Shown here: one piece after another, positions 15,127 through 21,879 of the stretch
Layout: each line of letters begins with the position of its first letter
Numbering within the stretch: position 1 is the first letter of the stretch
From: an uncultured bacterium
Lineage (GTDB): Bacteria > Patescibacteriota > Minisyncoccia > Phycocordibacterales > CAIZLB01
Assembly: GCA_903821355.1 (NCBI GenBank)
Contig: CAIJKW010000051.1
Location: 1 to 39,766, forward strand
DNA length: 39,766 nt
Direction: 5' to 3'
Translations under genes and position numbers: made by a program
The notes under the pieces: model-generated
The model's database searches: none
What the model saw: the letters and a program-made list of their open reading frames with translations, nothing else
Told to the model about the DNA's origin: nothing

Positions 15127-18100
15127 ATGGAGATAAATCAGCCCTCAGGTGGTTCAAGCGAGTTAGAGATTGGGACAACCCCGATAATTGGAGGAACCAA
15201 TGGGAATTTTCTATACAATAATAATGGAGTTTTAGGAGAACAGGCTGGAGGCGGTGGCTCTATGGTCTACCCAGGTGCAGGCATAGCACTCTCAACAGGC
15301 ACAGGATGGAACACTTCTATAACTAATAACTCTGCAAACTGGAACACAGCTTATGGTTGGGGTAACCACGCTTCAGCAGGTTATTTAACAGCCTCAACAC
15401 TTTCAATAGTTTCAGACTCTCCACTTTCAGGAGCAGGGACTTCTGCTTCGCACTTAACAATCACACCAGACGCTACCCACAGATGGCTTACAGACACTTT
15501 AACTTCAACTTGGAATGGGAAACAAAACGCAATTACAACAGGAACAACTGCTCAATATTTAAGAGGAGATTTAAGTTTGGCTACATTTCCAACAATACCT
15601 TCAGTAGGAACTTGGGGAGCATTAAATTACCCTTCTTGGACTACAGGAACACCATTTGTCAAGATGACTGCAGCTGGAACTTTTTCTTTGGATACAAATA
15701 CTTATGCTCTCTCTGCCCACGACCAGAATGCTTCTACAATAATCATTCCCTCTGGCATCGGCACTCCCACCTATGATGATATACAGGACTTCATCAATAC
15801 TACCCAATCATCAGGTCGTATATCGGGTGGCGTAATAACCGATGGTGGTTCTGGAACGGTAAACATCTCTGAATTACAGGGTATGATTAGGGCGGGGACT
15901 ACATTAGCTGACCCTATCACATACTTCAAGAAGACCGCAACAACAGGATTAGCAGTATCCGCAGGAACTAATTTTATCCTCGCTACTTGGAGTTCCGCAG
16001 GTGGTGGGAGTGTAGTCTATTCAGCAAGTGCTACACGACCTGCTTCTGGGACTTACGGGACATTCGTATTAGGCAGGGTGTTTTATACAGGAACAAATGT
16101 TGAAGTCCAGACCACAGGACAGAATATCTATGACGAATACGGCAGAATACAAGATAGGATGCTAACTAAATATGGCTTTATGGATAGAGCAACTGGTGGA
16201 ACATTATCGGCACACGCTACTCCATTAAGACTAACCTGTTCGGCAGGTGTGTGGTATACAGGCAATACCCAGATGACTACCGCCGATCAAACACAATTTA
16301 ATGTCTGGTATAAGAGTGGTTCTGCTACTTGGGTGGAGGGTGGACTATTCACTTTATTCTCCGAAGTATTTGACGGTGTTGGAGGTCATAAACTGTATGA
16401 GAGCTATCAGAATGGAAACGCCATAGCGACATTAGGTGCTGGTCGTTACGGTGTCTACTGGATATTTGAATGCCCCAAAGGTGATTTATATGTTGTTATG
16501 GATAGCATAAATACTGGAAGTATCGCTACCGCACAGGCGGCTACTGTCCCTTCCTCGCTACCACCTTATTGCGTAAACTGGGCAAAGTTAGTAGGTCGTG
16601 TAATTATTAAGAAGTCGGATACTGCGTTCTATTCAGTTGAGTCCTCATTTGCACAATCATTCACTTTGAGTTCCGCAGTAGACCATGCAAGTTTATTCAA
16701 TCTTGAATATTCTGTTTCTGGTCATACTGGATTTGAACCAACGATTACAGCAGGGACATCCGCTCAGTTCTTAAAAGGCGATAAGTCACTTGATTCGTCA
16801 ACTTATCTAACTTCCGTTACTGCTCACAACTTATTATCAGCAACTCACGGAGATACTTTAACAGGTAGTGTAGTAGCTGGAGATTTAATGATTGGGAACG
16901 CTACTCCTAAATGGTCAAGACTTGGAAAAGGAACAGACGGTTATGTTTTGACAATAGACTCATCAACTCACCTACCAAGTTGGAAAGCAAGTACTTCACA
17001 ATGGTTAAATAGCGGTTCTGATATTTACTTTAATACTGGAAATGTAGCAATAGGTAAAGACTACGCTGACACTAAATTAGATGTTAATGGATTGGTCAGT
17101 AACGAGGGACTTATTGTTAAAAGAGATATATTTACAATGAGTATTGCTCCATTAAGATACGGAGGAGTTGATTATGACGGAGCAGGTGGTGAAGCAGTTA
17201 TTATTGTAGATTTAAGAAAATTTGATTGGTATATTGGAACATCTCCACAAACCATACCACTTTCTGACGGGTTTACAAATTACGGAGTAGCTTTGATAAA
17301 TATACTTAGTGGAAATACATATGTAACTATTTACTTCAAAGAGGGAGATTTTATTGGGCCAACCAACCCATCACCAGGAACTGACGATGACGAATACTTA
17401 GACACTTATATTCTAGTACACTTAGGACTTGCAAATACAGTTGATTACTACATAACTAATATGTGGACTGCTACTGGGAACTTGAGTGGGGGAGTTCCAG
17501 GTTATGCTTGGAACAATCCAGATAACCTTACAATAGTTTCAGGCTCAACTGACCCAGCAACATTTGATTTATACAGTACCAGCCAAACTATACTACAAAG
17601 TAGTGGATATAACAAAACACCTTATGTAATAACATTACCAGAAGAATTGCCGATAGCCCCTAGTATGTTAAATATTGACCAATATGGAGTAATGAGTTTT
17701 GGTGGTTCAAATTTAGCTTATGATACTACAATAGGTGATGGTGCAAATGTAAATGTAACTTTTGAACAATTTATCCAACCATCAGGAGTATACGCAGACA
17801 CAGTTTCAGTGCTTGTAAAATCACATTGTAATGCTTGGTATGGAGGAGTTAATTATGGAACTTTTGAATACCCAACAACATTCTCAAACTTTATTCAGAT
17901 TACAGGAAGTGCAGCAACTATTACTTTTTCAACTGCTGACAGAAGTATCACCAAAAATTTAGAATTTCATCCTAGTGATGAGTCATTAAATTGGGCTTCT
18001 AAATTTGCAATGACTGGTTTGCCAATAGGAACTTTGGCTTCACCACCATCAGGGTTGCTTGAAGGAGATTTATGGCTTGATGTAACCACGAGTGCAACTT

Positions 18101-18129
18101 ATCCAATAGTTAGGTCTTACATTCCTTAA
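15127..18129 (+). CDS. Tail fibre / host-recognition protein, 1000 aa
   Basis: The longest gene. The N-terminus (GGTNGNFLYNNNGVLGEQAG) and the repeated blocks NTAYGWGNHASAGYLTASTL and SPLSGAGTSASHLTITPD are typical of phage fibres, which form trimeric shafts. A repeated motif occurs at residues about 136-150 (ITTGTTAQYLRGDLSL) and 540-554 (ITAGTSAQFLKGDKSL). The section between, residues about 190-540, has clearly different codon use with more G and C. The distal part (residues 590-1000) looks like receptor-binding beta domains. It probably defines host range. Confidence 0.75.
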   Translation: MEINQPSGGSSELEIGTTPIIGGTNGNFLYNNNGVLGEQAGGGGSMVYPGAGIALSTGTGWNTSITNNSANWNTAYGWGNHASAGYLTASTLSIVSDSPLSGAGTSASHLTITPDATHRWLTDTLTSTWNGKQNAITTGTTAQYLRGDLSLATFPTIPSVGTWGALNYPSWTTGTPFVKMTAAGTFSLDTNTYALSAHDQNASTIIIPSGIGTPTYDDIQDFINTTQSSGRISGGVITDGGSGTVNISELQGMIRAGTTLADPITYFKKTATTGLAVSAGTNFILATWSSAGGGSVVYSASATRPASGTYGTFVLGRVFYTGTNVEVQTTGQNIYDEYGRIQDRMLTKYGFMDRATGGTLSAHATPLRLTCSAGVWYTGNTQMTTADQTQFNVWYKSGSATWVEGGLFTLFSEVFDGVGGHKLYESYQNGNAIATLGAGRYGVYWIFECPKGDLYVVMDSINTGSIATAQAATVPSSLPPYCVNWAKLVGRVIIKKSDTAFYSVESSFAQSFTLSSAVDHASLFNLEYSVSGHTGFEPTITAGTSAQFLKGDKSLDSSTYLTSVTAHNLLSATHGDTLTGSVVAGDLMIGNATPKWSRLGKGTDGYVLTIDSSTHLPSWKASTSQWLNSGSDIYFNTGNVAIGKDYADTKLDVNGLVSNEGLIVKRDIFTMSIAPLRYGGVDYDGAGGEAVIIVDLRKFDWYIGTSPQTIPLSDGFTNYGVALINILSGNTYVTIYFKEGDFIGPTNPSPGTDDDEYLDTYILVHLGLANTVDYYITNMWTATGNLSGGVPGYAWNNPDNLTIVSGSTDPATFDLYSTSQTILQSSGYNKTPYVITLPEELPIAPSMLNIDQYGVMSFGGSNLAYDTTIGDGANVNVTFEQFIQPSGVYADTVSVLVKSHCNAWYGGVNYGTFEYPTTFSNFIQITGSAATITFSTADRSITKNLEFHPSDESLNWASKFAMTGLPIGTLASPPSGLLEGDLWLDVTTSATYPIVRSYIP

Positions 18130-18146
18130 AATTAAATAAAAAATAT

Positions 18147-18398
18147 ATGGACTTAATACAAAGAATAGAAGAATTAAAACCACAAGTATCTAAAGAGGTA
18201 CTTAAAGACGGAACTATTATAAACACATTAGTTACAAGAAATGGTAATGTAGTGACGACTAGAGTTGAAACCATACCACCAGAACAGCAACAAAAAATAG
18301 TAGCAGATGCCCACGCAAAGGCAGAAGCTATTTTAGCAGAAGTTGCACCATTAGAAACAACTCTAAAATCTATACAATTAAATGAAGTAGAGAAATGA
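18147..18398 (+). CDS. Unknown protein, 83 aa
   Basis: A short mixed protein: LKPQVSKEVLKDGTIINTLV then TRNGNVVTTRVETIP (beta), followed by an alanine-rich helix ADAHAKAEAILAEVAPLE. It follows the fibre gene by 17 bases and overlaps the next start (ATGA at 18395-18398). Possibly a fibre accessory or a linker of the lysis module. No family recognised. Confidence 0.5.
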   Translation: MDLIQRIEELKPQVSKEVLKDGTIINTLVTRNGNVVTTRVETIPPEQQQKIVADAHAKAEAILAEVAPLETTLKSIQLNEVEK

Positions 18399-18559
18399 TA
18401 ACCACATCTTTTGAAGTAAACGAAGAAGGTCAGTTAATTAAAACCACAACAATATGCCTAAACAAAAAAGAGTCTTTAAGTACGAACACTGGCGAGGACT
18501 TACAACAGGAGAATTTGAAATGCTCTCAAAGTGGGAACAGCGAGAATACAACAAACTAA
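18395..18559 (+). CDS. Possible small protein, 54 aa (overlaps another frame)
   Basis: Starts in the stop of the 18147 gene and begins MITTSFEVNEEGQLIKTTTI, which looks like a beta hairpin. From about residue 22 on the same DNA is read in another frame by the 18454 ORF and this frame becomes S/N/Q/T-rich. One of the two frames may be wrong beyond 18454, or a frameshift may join them. Confidence 0.35.
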   Translation: MITTSFEVNEEGQLIKTTTICLNKKESLSTNTGEDLQQENLKCSQSGNSENTTN

Positions 18560-18603
18560 TTAAGAAAAAAAATGAAAGAGAAAAAAAGGGAATACACAAT
18601 TAA
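18454..18603 (+). CDS. Small basic protein, 49 aa
   Basis: ATG 18454 in the usual aatATG context. Product MPKQKRVFKYEHWRGLTTGE then FEMLSKWEQREYNKLIKKK: aromatic and charged, protein-like and strongly basic at the end. It overlaps the 18395 frame by 106 bases and the 18572 gene by 32 bases, so it is uncertain whether all three are used. Confidence 0.45.
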   Translation: MPKQKRVFKYEHWRGLTTGEFEMLSKWEQREYNKLIKKKNEREKKGIHN

Positions 18604-18931
18604 AGATATTTATAGAGCCGAGGGTGTCGGTCGTACTATTTGCAAAGGACACGACACACCTTCTCGTGAAACTATACAAATGATTGACGAATTAAAAACA
18701 ACAATAAAAGTAACTTGTAATCAAATGGAGAACATAGAAAAGAAAGTAGATGCTGGTTTCAAAGAGAATTCAGAACAGCACAAAGAGTTAGTTGATATGT
18801 TGAGTAAAAACCTAGATAAGAAAGCAGACAAAGAGGTTGTTGCTAAATTACAAGAAAACCAAACCTGGATTTCAAGATTAGTTATAGGGTTAATAGTTTC
18901 AGGAGTTATAGGGTTTATATTTTTTAAGTAA
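18572..18931 (+). CDS. XhlA-like coiled-coil membrane protein, 119 aa
   Basis: Residues 38-90 form a coiled coil (NQMENIEKKVDAGFKENSEQ, KADKEVVAKLQENQTW) and residues 98-118 are a hydrophobic helix (RLVIGLIVSGVIGFIFFK) at the very end. This design matches the XhlA/hemolysin-type phage proteins that cooperate with holin and endolysin in lysis. It lies a few hundred bases before the endolysin gene. The stop TAA is also the first base pair of the hairpin at 18930. Confidence 0.65.
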   Translation: MKEKKREYTIKDIYRAEGVGRTICKGHDTPSRETIQMIDELKTTIKVTCNQMENIEKKVDAGFKENSEQHKELVDMLSKNLDKKADKEVVAKLQENQTWISRLVIGLIVSGVIGFIFFK

Positions 18932-18993
18932 GGTATTAAGCGGTGCTATTAAGATAATCTTAAGATATGCTTATTCGTACCGCTTAGTACCTT
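18930..18993. ncRNA. Large hairpin 1, 15-bp stem
   Basis: AAGGTATTAAGCGGT (18930-18944) pairs with ACCGCTTAGTACCTT (18979-18993) with one G-U pair. The loop holds a second hairpin TTAAGAT-A-ATCTTAA (18949-18963). There is no T-run behind it, so it is not a simple terminator. It starts in the stop codon of the 18572 gene. Structured leader/intercistronic RNA, RNase-processing site or a DNA element are possible. Confidence 0.65.
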
Positions 18994-18999
18994 AACATA

Positions 19000-19088
19000 G
19001 TTGGTCGTTTGGTTATGGGTTTAATAAAATATGCGATATCGTCTAATACGCATAATACTAAGACACAACCCATAACCCAGCGACTAAC
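19000..19088. ncRNA. Large hairpin 2, three stacked stems
   Basis: Three nested stems: GTTGGTCG (19000-19007) with CGACTAAC (19081-19088), one G-U; a 3x3 internal loop; GGTTATGGGTT (19011-19021) with AACCCATAACC (19067-19077), 11 bp perfect; then TATGCG (19030-19035) with CGCATA (19049-19054). It lies 6 bases behind hairpin 1 and ends just before the Shine-Dalgarno site of the 19106 gene. No known riboswitch or ribozyme core recognised. Confidence 0.7.
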
Positions 19089-19105
19089 AAAAGGAGAACG
19101 AGGTT

Positions 19106-19213
19106 ATGAGGAAATGGCTATGTTTCTTTGGCTTTCACCAATGGGACAAACACAAGTACCACAAGTGGTGTCTACACTGTGAAACAATGAGAGTAAGGAG
19201 GAAACATGCGTGA
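19106..19213 (+). CDS. Zinc-knuckle mini-protein, 35 aa (tandem copy 1)
   Basis: Product MRKWLCFFGFHQWDKHKYHK then WCLHCETMRV. The pattern C-x3-G-[FH]-H-x-W ... W-C-x2-C resembles short DUF1660-type phage proteins with a C/H/C/C zinc site (here C6, H11, C22, C25). Unlike most genes here it has purine-rich Shine-Dalgarno-like signals (AAAGGAGA at about 19090). The next gene overlaps its end and encodes a paralogue. Confidence 0.6.
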   Translation: MRKWLCFFGFHQWDKHKYHKWCLHCETMRVRRKHA

Positions 19214-19301
19214 TTTTCTATGCTCCATCGGCTTTCATCAGTGGAACAAATTTATTTACCACTGGTGGTGCAAAAACTGTGGAAAGAGAAAGGATGTGTA
19301 A
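19206..19301 (+). CDS. Zinc-knuckle mini-protein, 31 aa (tandem copy 2)
   Basis: Product MRDFLCSIGFHQWNKFIYHW then WCKNCGKRKDV, clearly a paralogue of the 19106 protein (shared FLC/LCxxGFHQWxK ... WCxxC). A perfect AGGAGG lies 4 bases before the ATG, inside the end of copy 1. The start overlaps copy 1 by 8 bases. Probably binds one zinc ion; function unknown. Confidence 0.65.
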   Translation: MRDFLCSIGFHQWNKFIYHWWCKNCGKRKDV

Positions 19302-19302
19302 A

Positions 19303-19530
19303 ATGCAACCGAACTGTGTTGGTAGACCACTGGATGAGTGGATTAAATGGCACAACAGATGCCTCTTGGAATGCCGAGATGTGATGTCGTGCCAACACTA
19401 CCAAGATGGTAAACAGGAATATGAGGTTTTAACACCCTTGTGGTTGTCGAACCTCTGCCCGAAGTGCCATCACACAATGCGTTGGGATATAACCCAGCAG
19501 AAGCCACTTTGCATCTTATGTGGCAATTAA
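19303..19530 (+). CDS. Cysteine-rich zinc-ribbon protein, 75 aa
   Basis: ATG 19303 follows copy 2 by one base. It holds cysteines at C5, C19, C23 and C29 and ends in two clear CxxC knuckles, LCPKCHHTMRW and LCILCGN, a classic zinc ribbon. I prefer 19303 over a GTG at 19210, since the upstream part is the shadow of the 19206 gene. Third member of the zinc cluster between hairpins and endolysin. Function unknown. Confidence 0.6.
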   Translation: MQPNCVGRPLDEWIKWHNRCLLECRDVMSCQHYQDGKQEYEVLTPLWLSNLCPKCHHTMRWDITQQKPLCILCGN

Positions 19531-19571
19531 CTTAAATGTTGCCGAGTGACAACTAAAAACACTCAATTTTT

Positions 19572-20507
19572 ATGAATACAGGAGTACAAGTAAAATTAAA
19601 ACCAACAGATTGGCAAGTTGGTGCAGACACAGGAATAGTCTATAAAGAAGTATGCCAAGATTGGACACCTTACTTACCAATGTATGAAGCACAAGAACGA
19701 CCCACAAGAACCCAAGCCTGTGTTTCATTCAGTTGTACAAAAGCTATTCAAACACAATTAAAACAACAAGGAATAAATATAAACTTTTCAGATAGATTTC
19801 TTGCTAAAATGTCAGGAACTACTGAAAAAGGAAATGGCTTACAAGCAGTATTAGACGCTTTCAAAAAATATGGTTGGCTTTTAGAAGAAGATTATCCTTA
19901 TCCATACGGAATGACCTTTGAAGAATATTATAAAGAAATACCACAGGAATTGAAAGACAAGGCTCTTAAAAACAAAGAAGATGCTGATTGGGAAGTAAAA
20001 TACGAATGGGCGAATATTAATCTTTGCAATCCTAATTTAGAGGAAATCAAAAAGCAACTAAAACAAGCACCACTGCAAGTTGCTACTTCTTATTCTTCTG
20101 GATTATGTAATTTTGAACACGCAATGTTGTTGTTTCATATAAACGATAAAATAAATATATTTGATAGTTATAGAGGAGGGGTAGTAAAATTTCCACTTAA
20201 TTATGCTTTACCAGCTTTAATGAAAATAGTTGTAGTGCCTAAAACTCCAGACATAACTACAATCCCACCGCTAACAAAAGACTTAAGATACGGAGATAGG
20301 AATAATGAGGTAAAATACTTGCAACAAAAACTAATTAAACTTGGGTACTTGAGTAAAGGATTAGACACAGGTTGGTATTACAATCTCACAGTTTTAGCAG
20401 TAAAGAAATTTCAAAAAGATTATCGTGTTGCAAACCCAGTGATACTCGCTTGGAACGGAGGAAAATTAGTGAGCAATTTAACAAGAGTAAAATTAAATAA
20501 TTTATAA
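19572..20507 (+). CDS. Endolysin: papain-like peptidase with peptidoglycan-binding domain, 311 aa
   Basis: Residues 25-215 resemble a C1 papain-family peptidase: catalytic Cys50 in TRTQACVSFS, His183 in NFEHAMLLFH, and Asp198 in INIFDSYRGG. Residues about 238-290 form a PG_binding_1 domain (LRYGDRNNEVKYLQQKLIKL, then GYL... AVKKFQKDY). It should cleave peptide bonds in peptidoglycan stems or bridges. No signal peptide, so it needs a holin; the holin candidates follow. Papain-like endolysins are unusual, most endolysins being amidases or muramidases. Confidence 0.75.
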   Translation: MNTGVQVKLKPTDWQVGADTGIVYKEVCQDWTPYLPMYEAQERPTRTQACVSFSCTKAIQTQLKQQGININFSDRFLAKMSGTTEKGNGLQAVLDAFKKYGWLLEEDYPYPYGMTFEEYYKEIPQELKDKALKNKEDADWEVKYEWANINLCNPNLEEIKKQLKQAPLQVATSYSSGLCNFEHAMLLFHINDKINIFDSYRGGVVKFPLNYALPALMKIVVVPKTPDITTIPPLTKDLRYGDRNNEVKYLQQKLIKLGYLSKGLDTGWYYNLTVLAVKKFQKDYRVANPVILAWNGGKLVSNLTRVKLNNL

Positions 20508-20593
20508 TGTACGAATTAATATTAAGTTTTCTTTGTGGCACGATTGCAGGTATATATCTTATGATATTTTTGCGTTGGGCGACAGGAGATTAA
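20507..20593 (+). CDS. Single-span membrane peptide, 28 aa
   Basis: ATG overlaps the last base of the endolysin stop. Product MYELILSFLCGTIAGIYLMI then FLRWATGD: one hydrophobic helix with a short charged tail. It lies between endolysin and holin candidate. It could be a second holin or a lysis regulator. Too short for family assignment. Confidence 0.5.
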   Translation: MYELILSFLCGTIAGIYLMIFLRWATGD

Positions 20594-20597
20594 ATAA

Positions 20598-20783
20598 ATG
20601 ACAGACAAATTAGAATTTTTAATAGCTCCAAGATTTTGGGCTTTAGTGATTGGTGCATTATCAATATACTTAAAAGCAAAAGGTTATATCGGAGAAGCAG
20701 AGATGGCCTTGATCGCCACAATAACTGCTGGATTTATAACAGTTAGAACTATTGACCGAGCATCAGAGCAAGTGGTAAAATAA
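20598..20783 (+). CDS. Holin candidate, 61 aa
   Basis: Two hydrophobic stretches, FWALVIGALSIYLKAKGYIG (residues 12-31) and EMALIATITAGFITV (residues 35-49), separated by a short turn and followed by a charged tail (RASEQVVK). This is the shape of small class II-like holins, and it lies 4 bases after the previous gene behind the endolysin. Confidence 0.65.
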   Translation: MTDKLEFLIAPRFWALVIGALSIYLKAKGYIGEAEMALIATITAGFITVRTIDRASEQVVK

Positions 20784-20787
20784 AATA

Positions 20788-21218
20788 ATGACAATAAAAA
20801 AATAGTTGCCTACACATTATGTCTGGTACTGTTTGGCACAGTAGCCTTAGCGAGTAATGTAGAAGCACCAAAAACATTTGAAACCAAAGGTGAGGTCACC
20901 AGTAATATAAAACCAACGTCCATTCAGCAAATCAAACCAACCGTTAAGGAACTAAAAGACTACCTTGCTCAGGAAGTAAATAAATATGGAGGGAATTACG
21001 CACTAATAGATGAAGTGATACAGTGCGAAAGTGGATGGCGTACAGATGTGTATTCGTGGACCGGAAGTTCTTACGGAATAGCACAATTTACACCAGACAC
21101 ATTTTCAGACTTTTGTAAAGGAGATTATAAAGACCCATACGCTCAGTTAAGATGCATGGTTTATATGTTTAATAACGGATTATCAGGACGATGGGATTGC
21201 ATGAGAATATTACATTAG
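20788..21218 (+). pseudogene. Secreted lytic transglycosylase, frameshifted at A7 tract
   Basis: From ATG 20788 the frame meets TAG after five codons. If one A is added to the A7 run at 20796-20802 the sequence becomes MTIKKIVAYTLCLVLF..., a perfect signal peptide, and reads on to the stop at 21218. The rest has an SLT domain: VIQCESGW with catalytic Glu, and SSYGIAQFTPDTF. So the gene is a secreted glycan-strand hydrolase broken by one base. Loss, a sequencing error, or slippage-based expression (A-run) are all possible. Without the frameshift no ATG is available. Confidence 0.7.
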
Positions 21219-21223
21219 ATTTA

Positions 21224-21344
21224 GTGGCGGGGTGGTAAGTCGGGGGACATTATCATTCCCGCCACCAAAAAAACAGCACCGCTGAAACGGTACTGTAAAA
21301 TTGCAATTTTCGCTAACATCATTTAGCTTCACATTTATGTTAGC
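21224..21344. other. Cluster of inverted repeats
   Basis: Four inverted elements follow the lysis genes: GTGGCGGG/CCCGCCAC (21224-21231 with 21258-21265, 8 bp); ACAGCACCG/CGGTACTGT (21273-21281 with 21288-21296, one mismatch); the 14-base palindrome AAAATTGCAATTTT (21297-21310); and GCTAACAT/ATGTTAGC (21312-21319 with 21337-21344, 8 bp perfect). None has a plus-strand T-run. They precede the first strong promoter and could be operator, origin or transcript-end signals. Confidence 0.6.
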
Positions 21345-21373
21345 ATATTTAACAGCAAAAGTCAATGAATTTA

Positions 21374-21401
21374 TTGACAGGTATGTTTAGTGGAGTATAA
21401 T
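21374..21401 (+). promoter_or_regulatory. Strong sigma-70 promoter P1 of the control region
   Basis: TTGACA (21374-21379), 16-bp spacer, TATAAT (21396-21401). No start codon lies near its expected transcription start (about 21408), in contrast to the other promoters. So it makes either a long leader or a non-coding RNA. Confidence 0.8.
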
Positions 21402-21407
21402 ATAAGT

Positions 21408-21575
21408 ATACAACCTATAAGTAGTGGGCTGGAACTGTGGCGCAAGGTATTAGAATTCATCTTGCCCAAGTTTGAAAATATAACTTGCAAGAAACAACGT
21501 TAAGTTATAAACCTATTACACGATGCGGATATCCCTCTTCTGGGCCACTTCTTATGGGCTGCGAGTTATTCACTG
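21408..21575 (+). ncRNA. Candidate structured leader or non-coding RNA
   Basis: About 170 bases between promoters P1 and P2 with no convincing ORF. Competing stems can form: CTTGC(CC)AAGTT with AACTTGCAAG (21461-21491); TATAACTT with AAGTTATA (21480-21487 with 21503-21510), which uses part of the first stem; and a third, GG(C)GCAAG with CTTGCCC (about 21439-21446 with 21461-21467). Mutually exclusive helices are typical of regulated leaders. No known riboswitch consensus recognised. Confidence 0.4.
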
Positions 21576-21603
21576 TTGACATAACAGCTGGATAGAATAT
21601 AAT
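21576..21603 (+). promoter_or_regulatory. Strong sigma-70 promoter P2, leaderless
   Basis: TTGACA (21576-21581), 16-bp spacer, TATAAT (21598-21603). The -10 box ends 7 bases before ATG 21611, so the RNA should begin at the start codon of the small gene there. It is the second consensus promoter within 230 bases. Confidence 0.85.
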
Positions 21604-21610
21604 GGATATA

Positions 21611-21700
21611 ATGTTAGTAGAACAAATACACAATTCACCGATCAACAATAACAAGAAGCGCGCTTCTACTTTGATCGGTGGGCGCGCTATTTGTTTATAG
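21611..21700 (+). CDS. Leaderless small peptide overlapping a hairpin, 29 aa
   Basis: ATG at the predicted start of transcription of P2. Product MLVEQIHNSPINNNKKRAST then LIGGRAICL. The coding sequence contains the large hairpin at 21636-21680, so it could be a leader peptide whose translation controls folding of that hairpin, or the DNA there may be a regulatory site and the ORF incidental. Confidence 0.4.
   Translation: MLVEQIHNSPINNNKKRASTLIGGRAICL
21636..21680. promoter_or_regulatory. Nested perfect hairpin in control region
   Basis: Outer stem CACCGATCAA (21636-21645) and TTGATCGGTG (21671-21680), 10 bp perfect, around a 14-base GC-rich palindrome AGAAGCGCGCTTCT (21654-21667). It lies right behind P2. 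It could be an attenuator, an operator pair or part of an origin. There is no T-run after it. Confidence 0.7.
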
Positions 21701-21879
21701 AGTCGCGAACGGGGGTAATTCATCAAGCGACTATAAATAATAGATGACGATGGCAGTGCATTGCCGAAACTTGCACCGGAGCTAAACTACATAGAATAAA
21801 AGTTCCGCACCCTACTTACTCAAAAAATACTTTGGGGGGTAGGGGGGCGATACCCGAATACTAACTACATATAAATAAA
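21701..21879. other. Rest of the non-coding control region
   Basis: About 180 bases without a gene. AGTCGC/GCGACT (21701-21706 with 21727-21732), GGCA-GTGCAT-TGCC near 21752-21765, and CCCTAC/GTAGGG (21810-21815 with 21839-21844) are further small hairpins. A G-rich stretch has G6-TA-G6 (21834-21847). I see no start codon with a good reading frame. The region looks like a leader or replication/partition site upstream of the early genes. Confidence 0.4.

Noticed and set aside
21834..21847. G-quadruplex at the G6-TA-G6 tract
   Set aside because: Only two G-runs are present close together; a stable quadruplex would need four runs or an intermolecular form. Pairing of GTAGGG with CCCTAC upstream is at least as likely.
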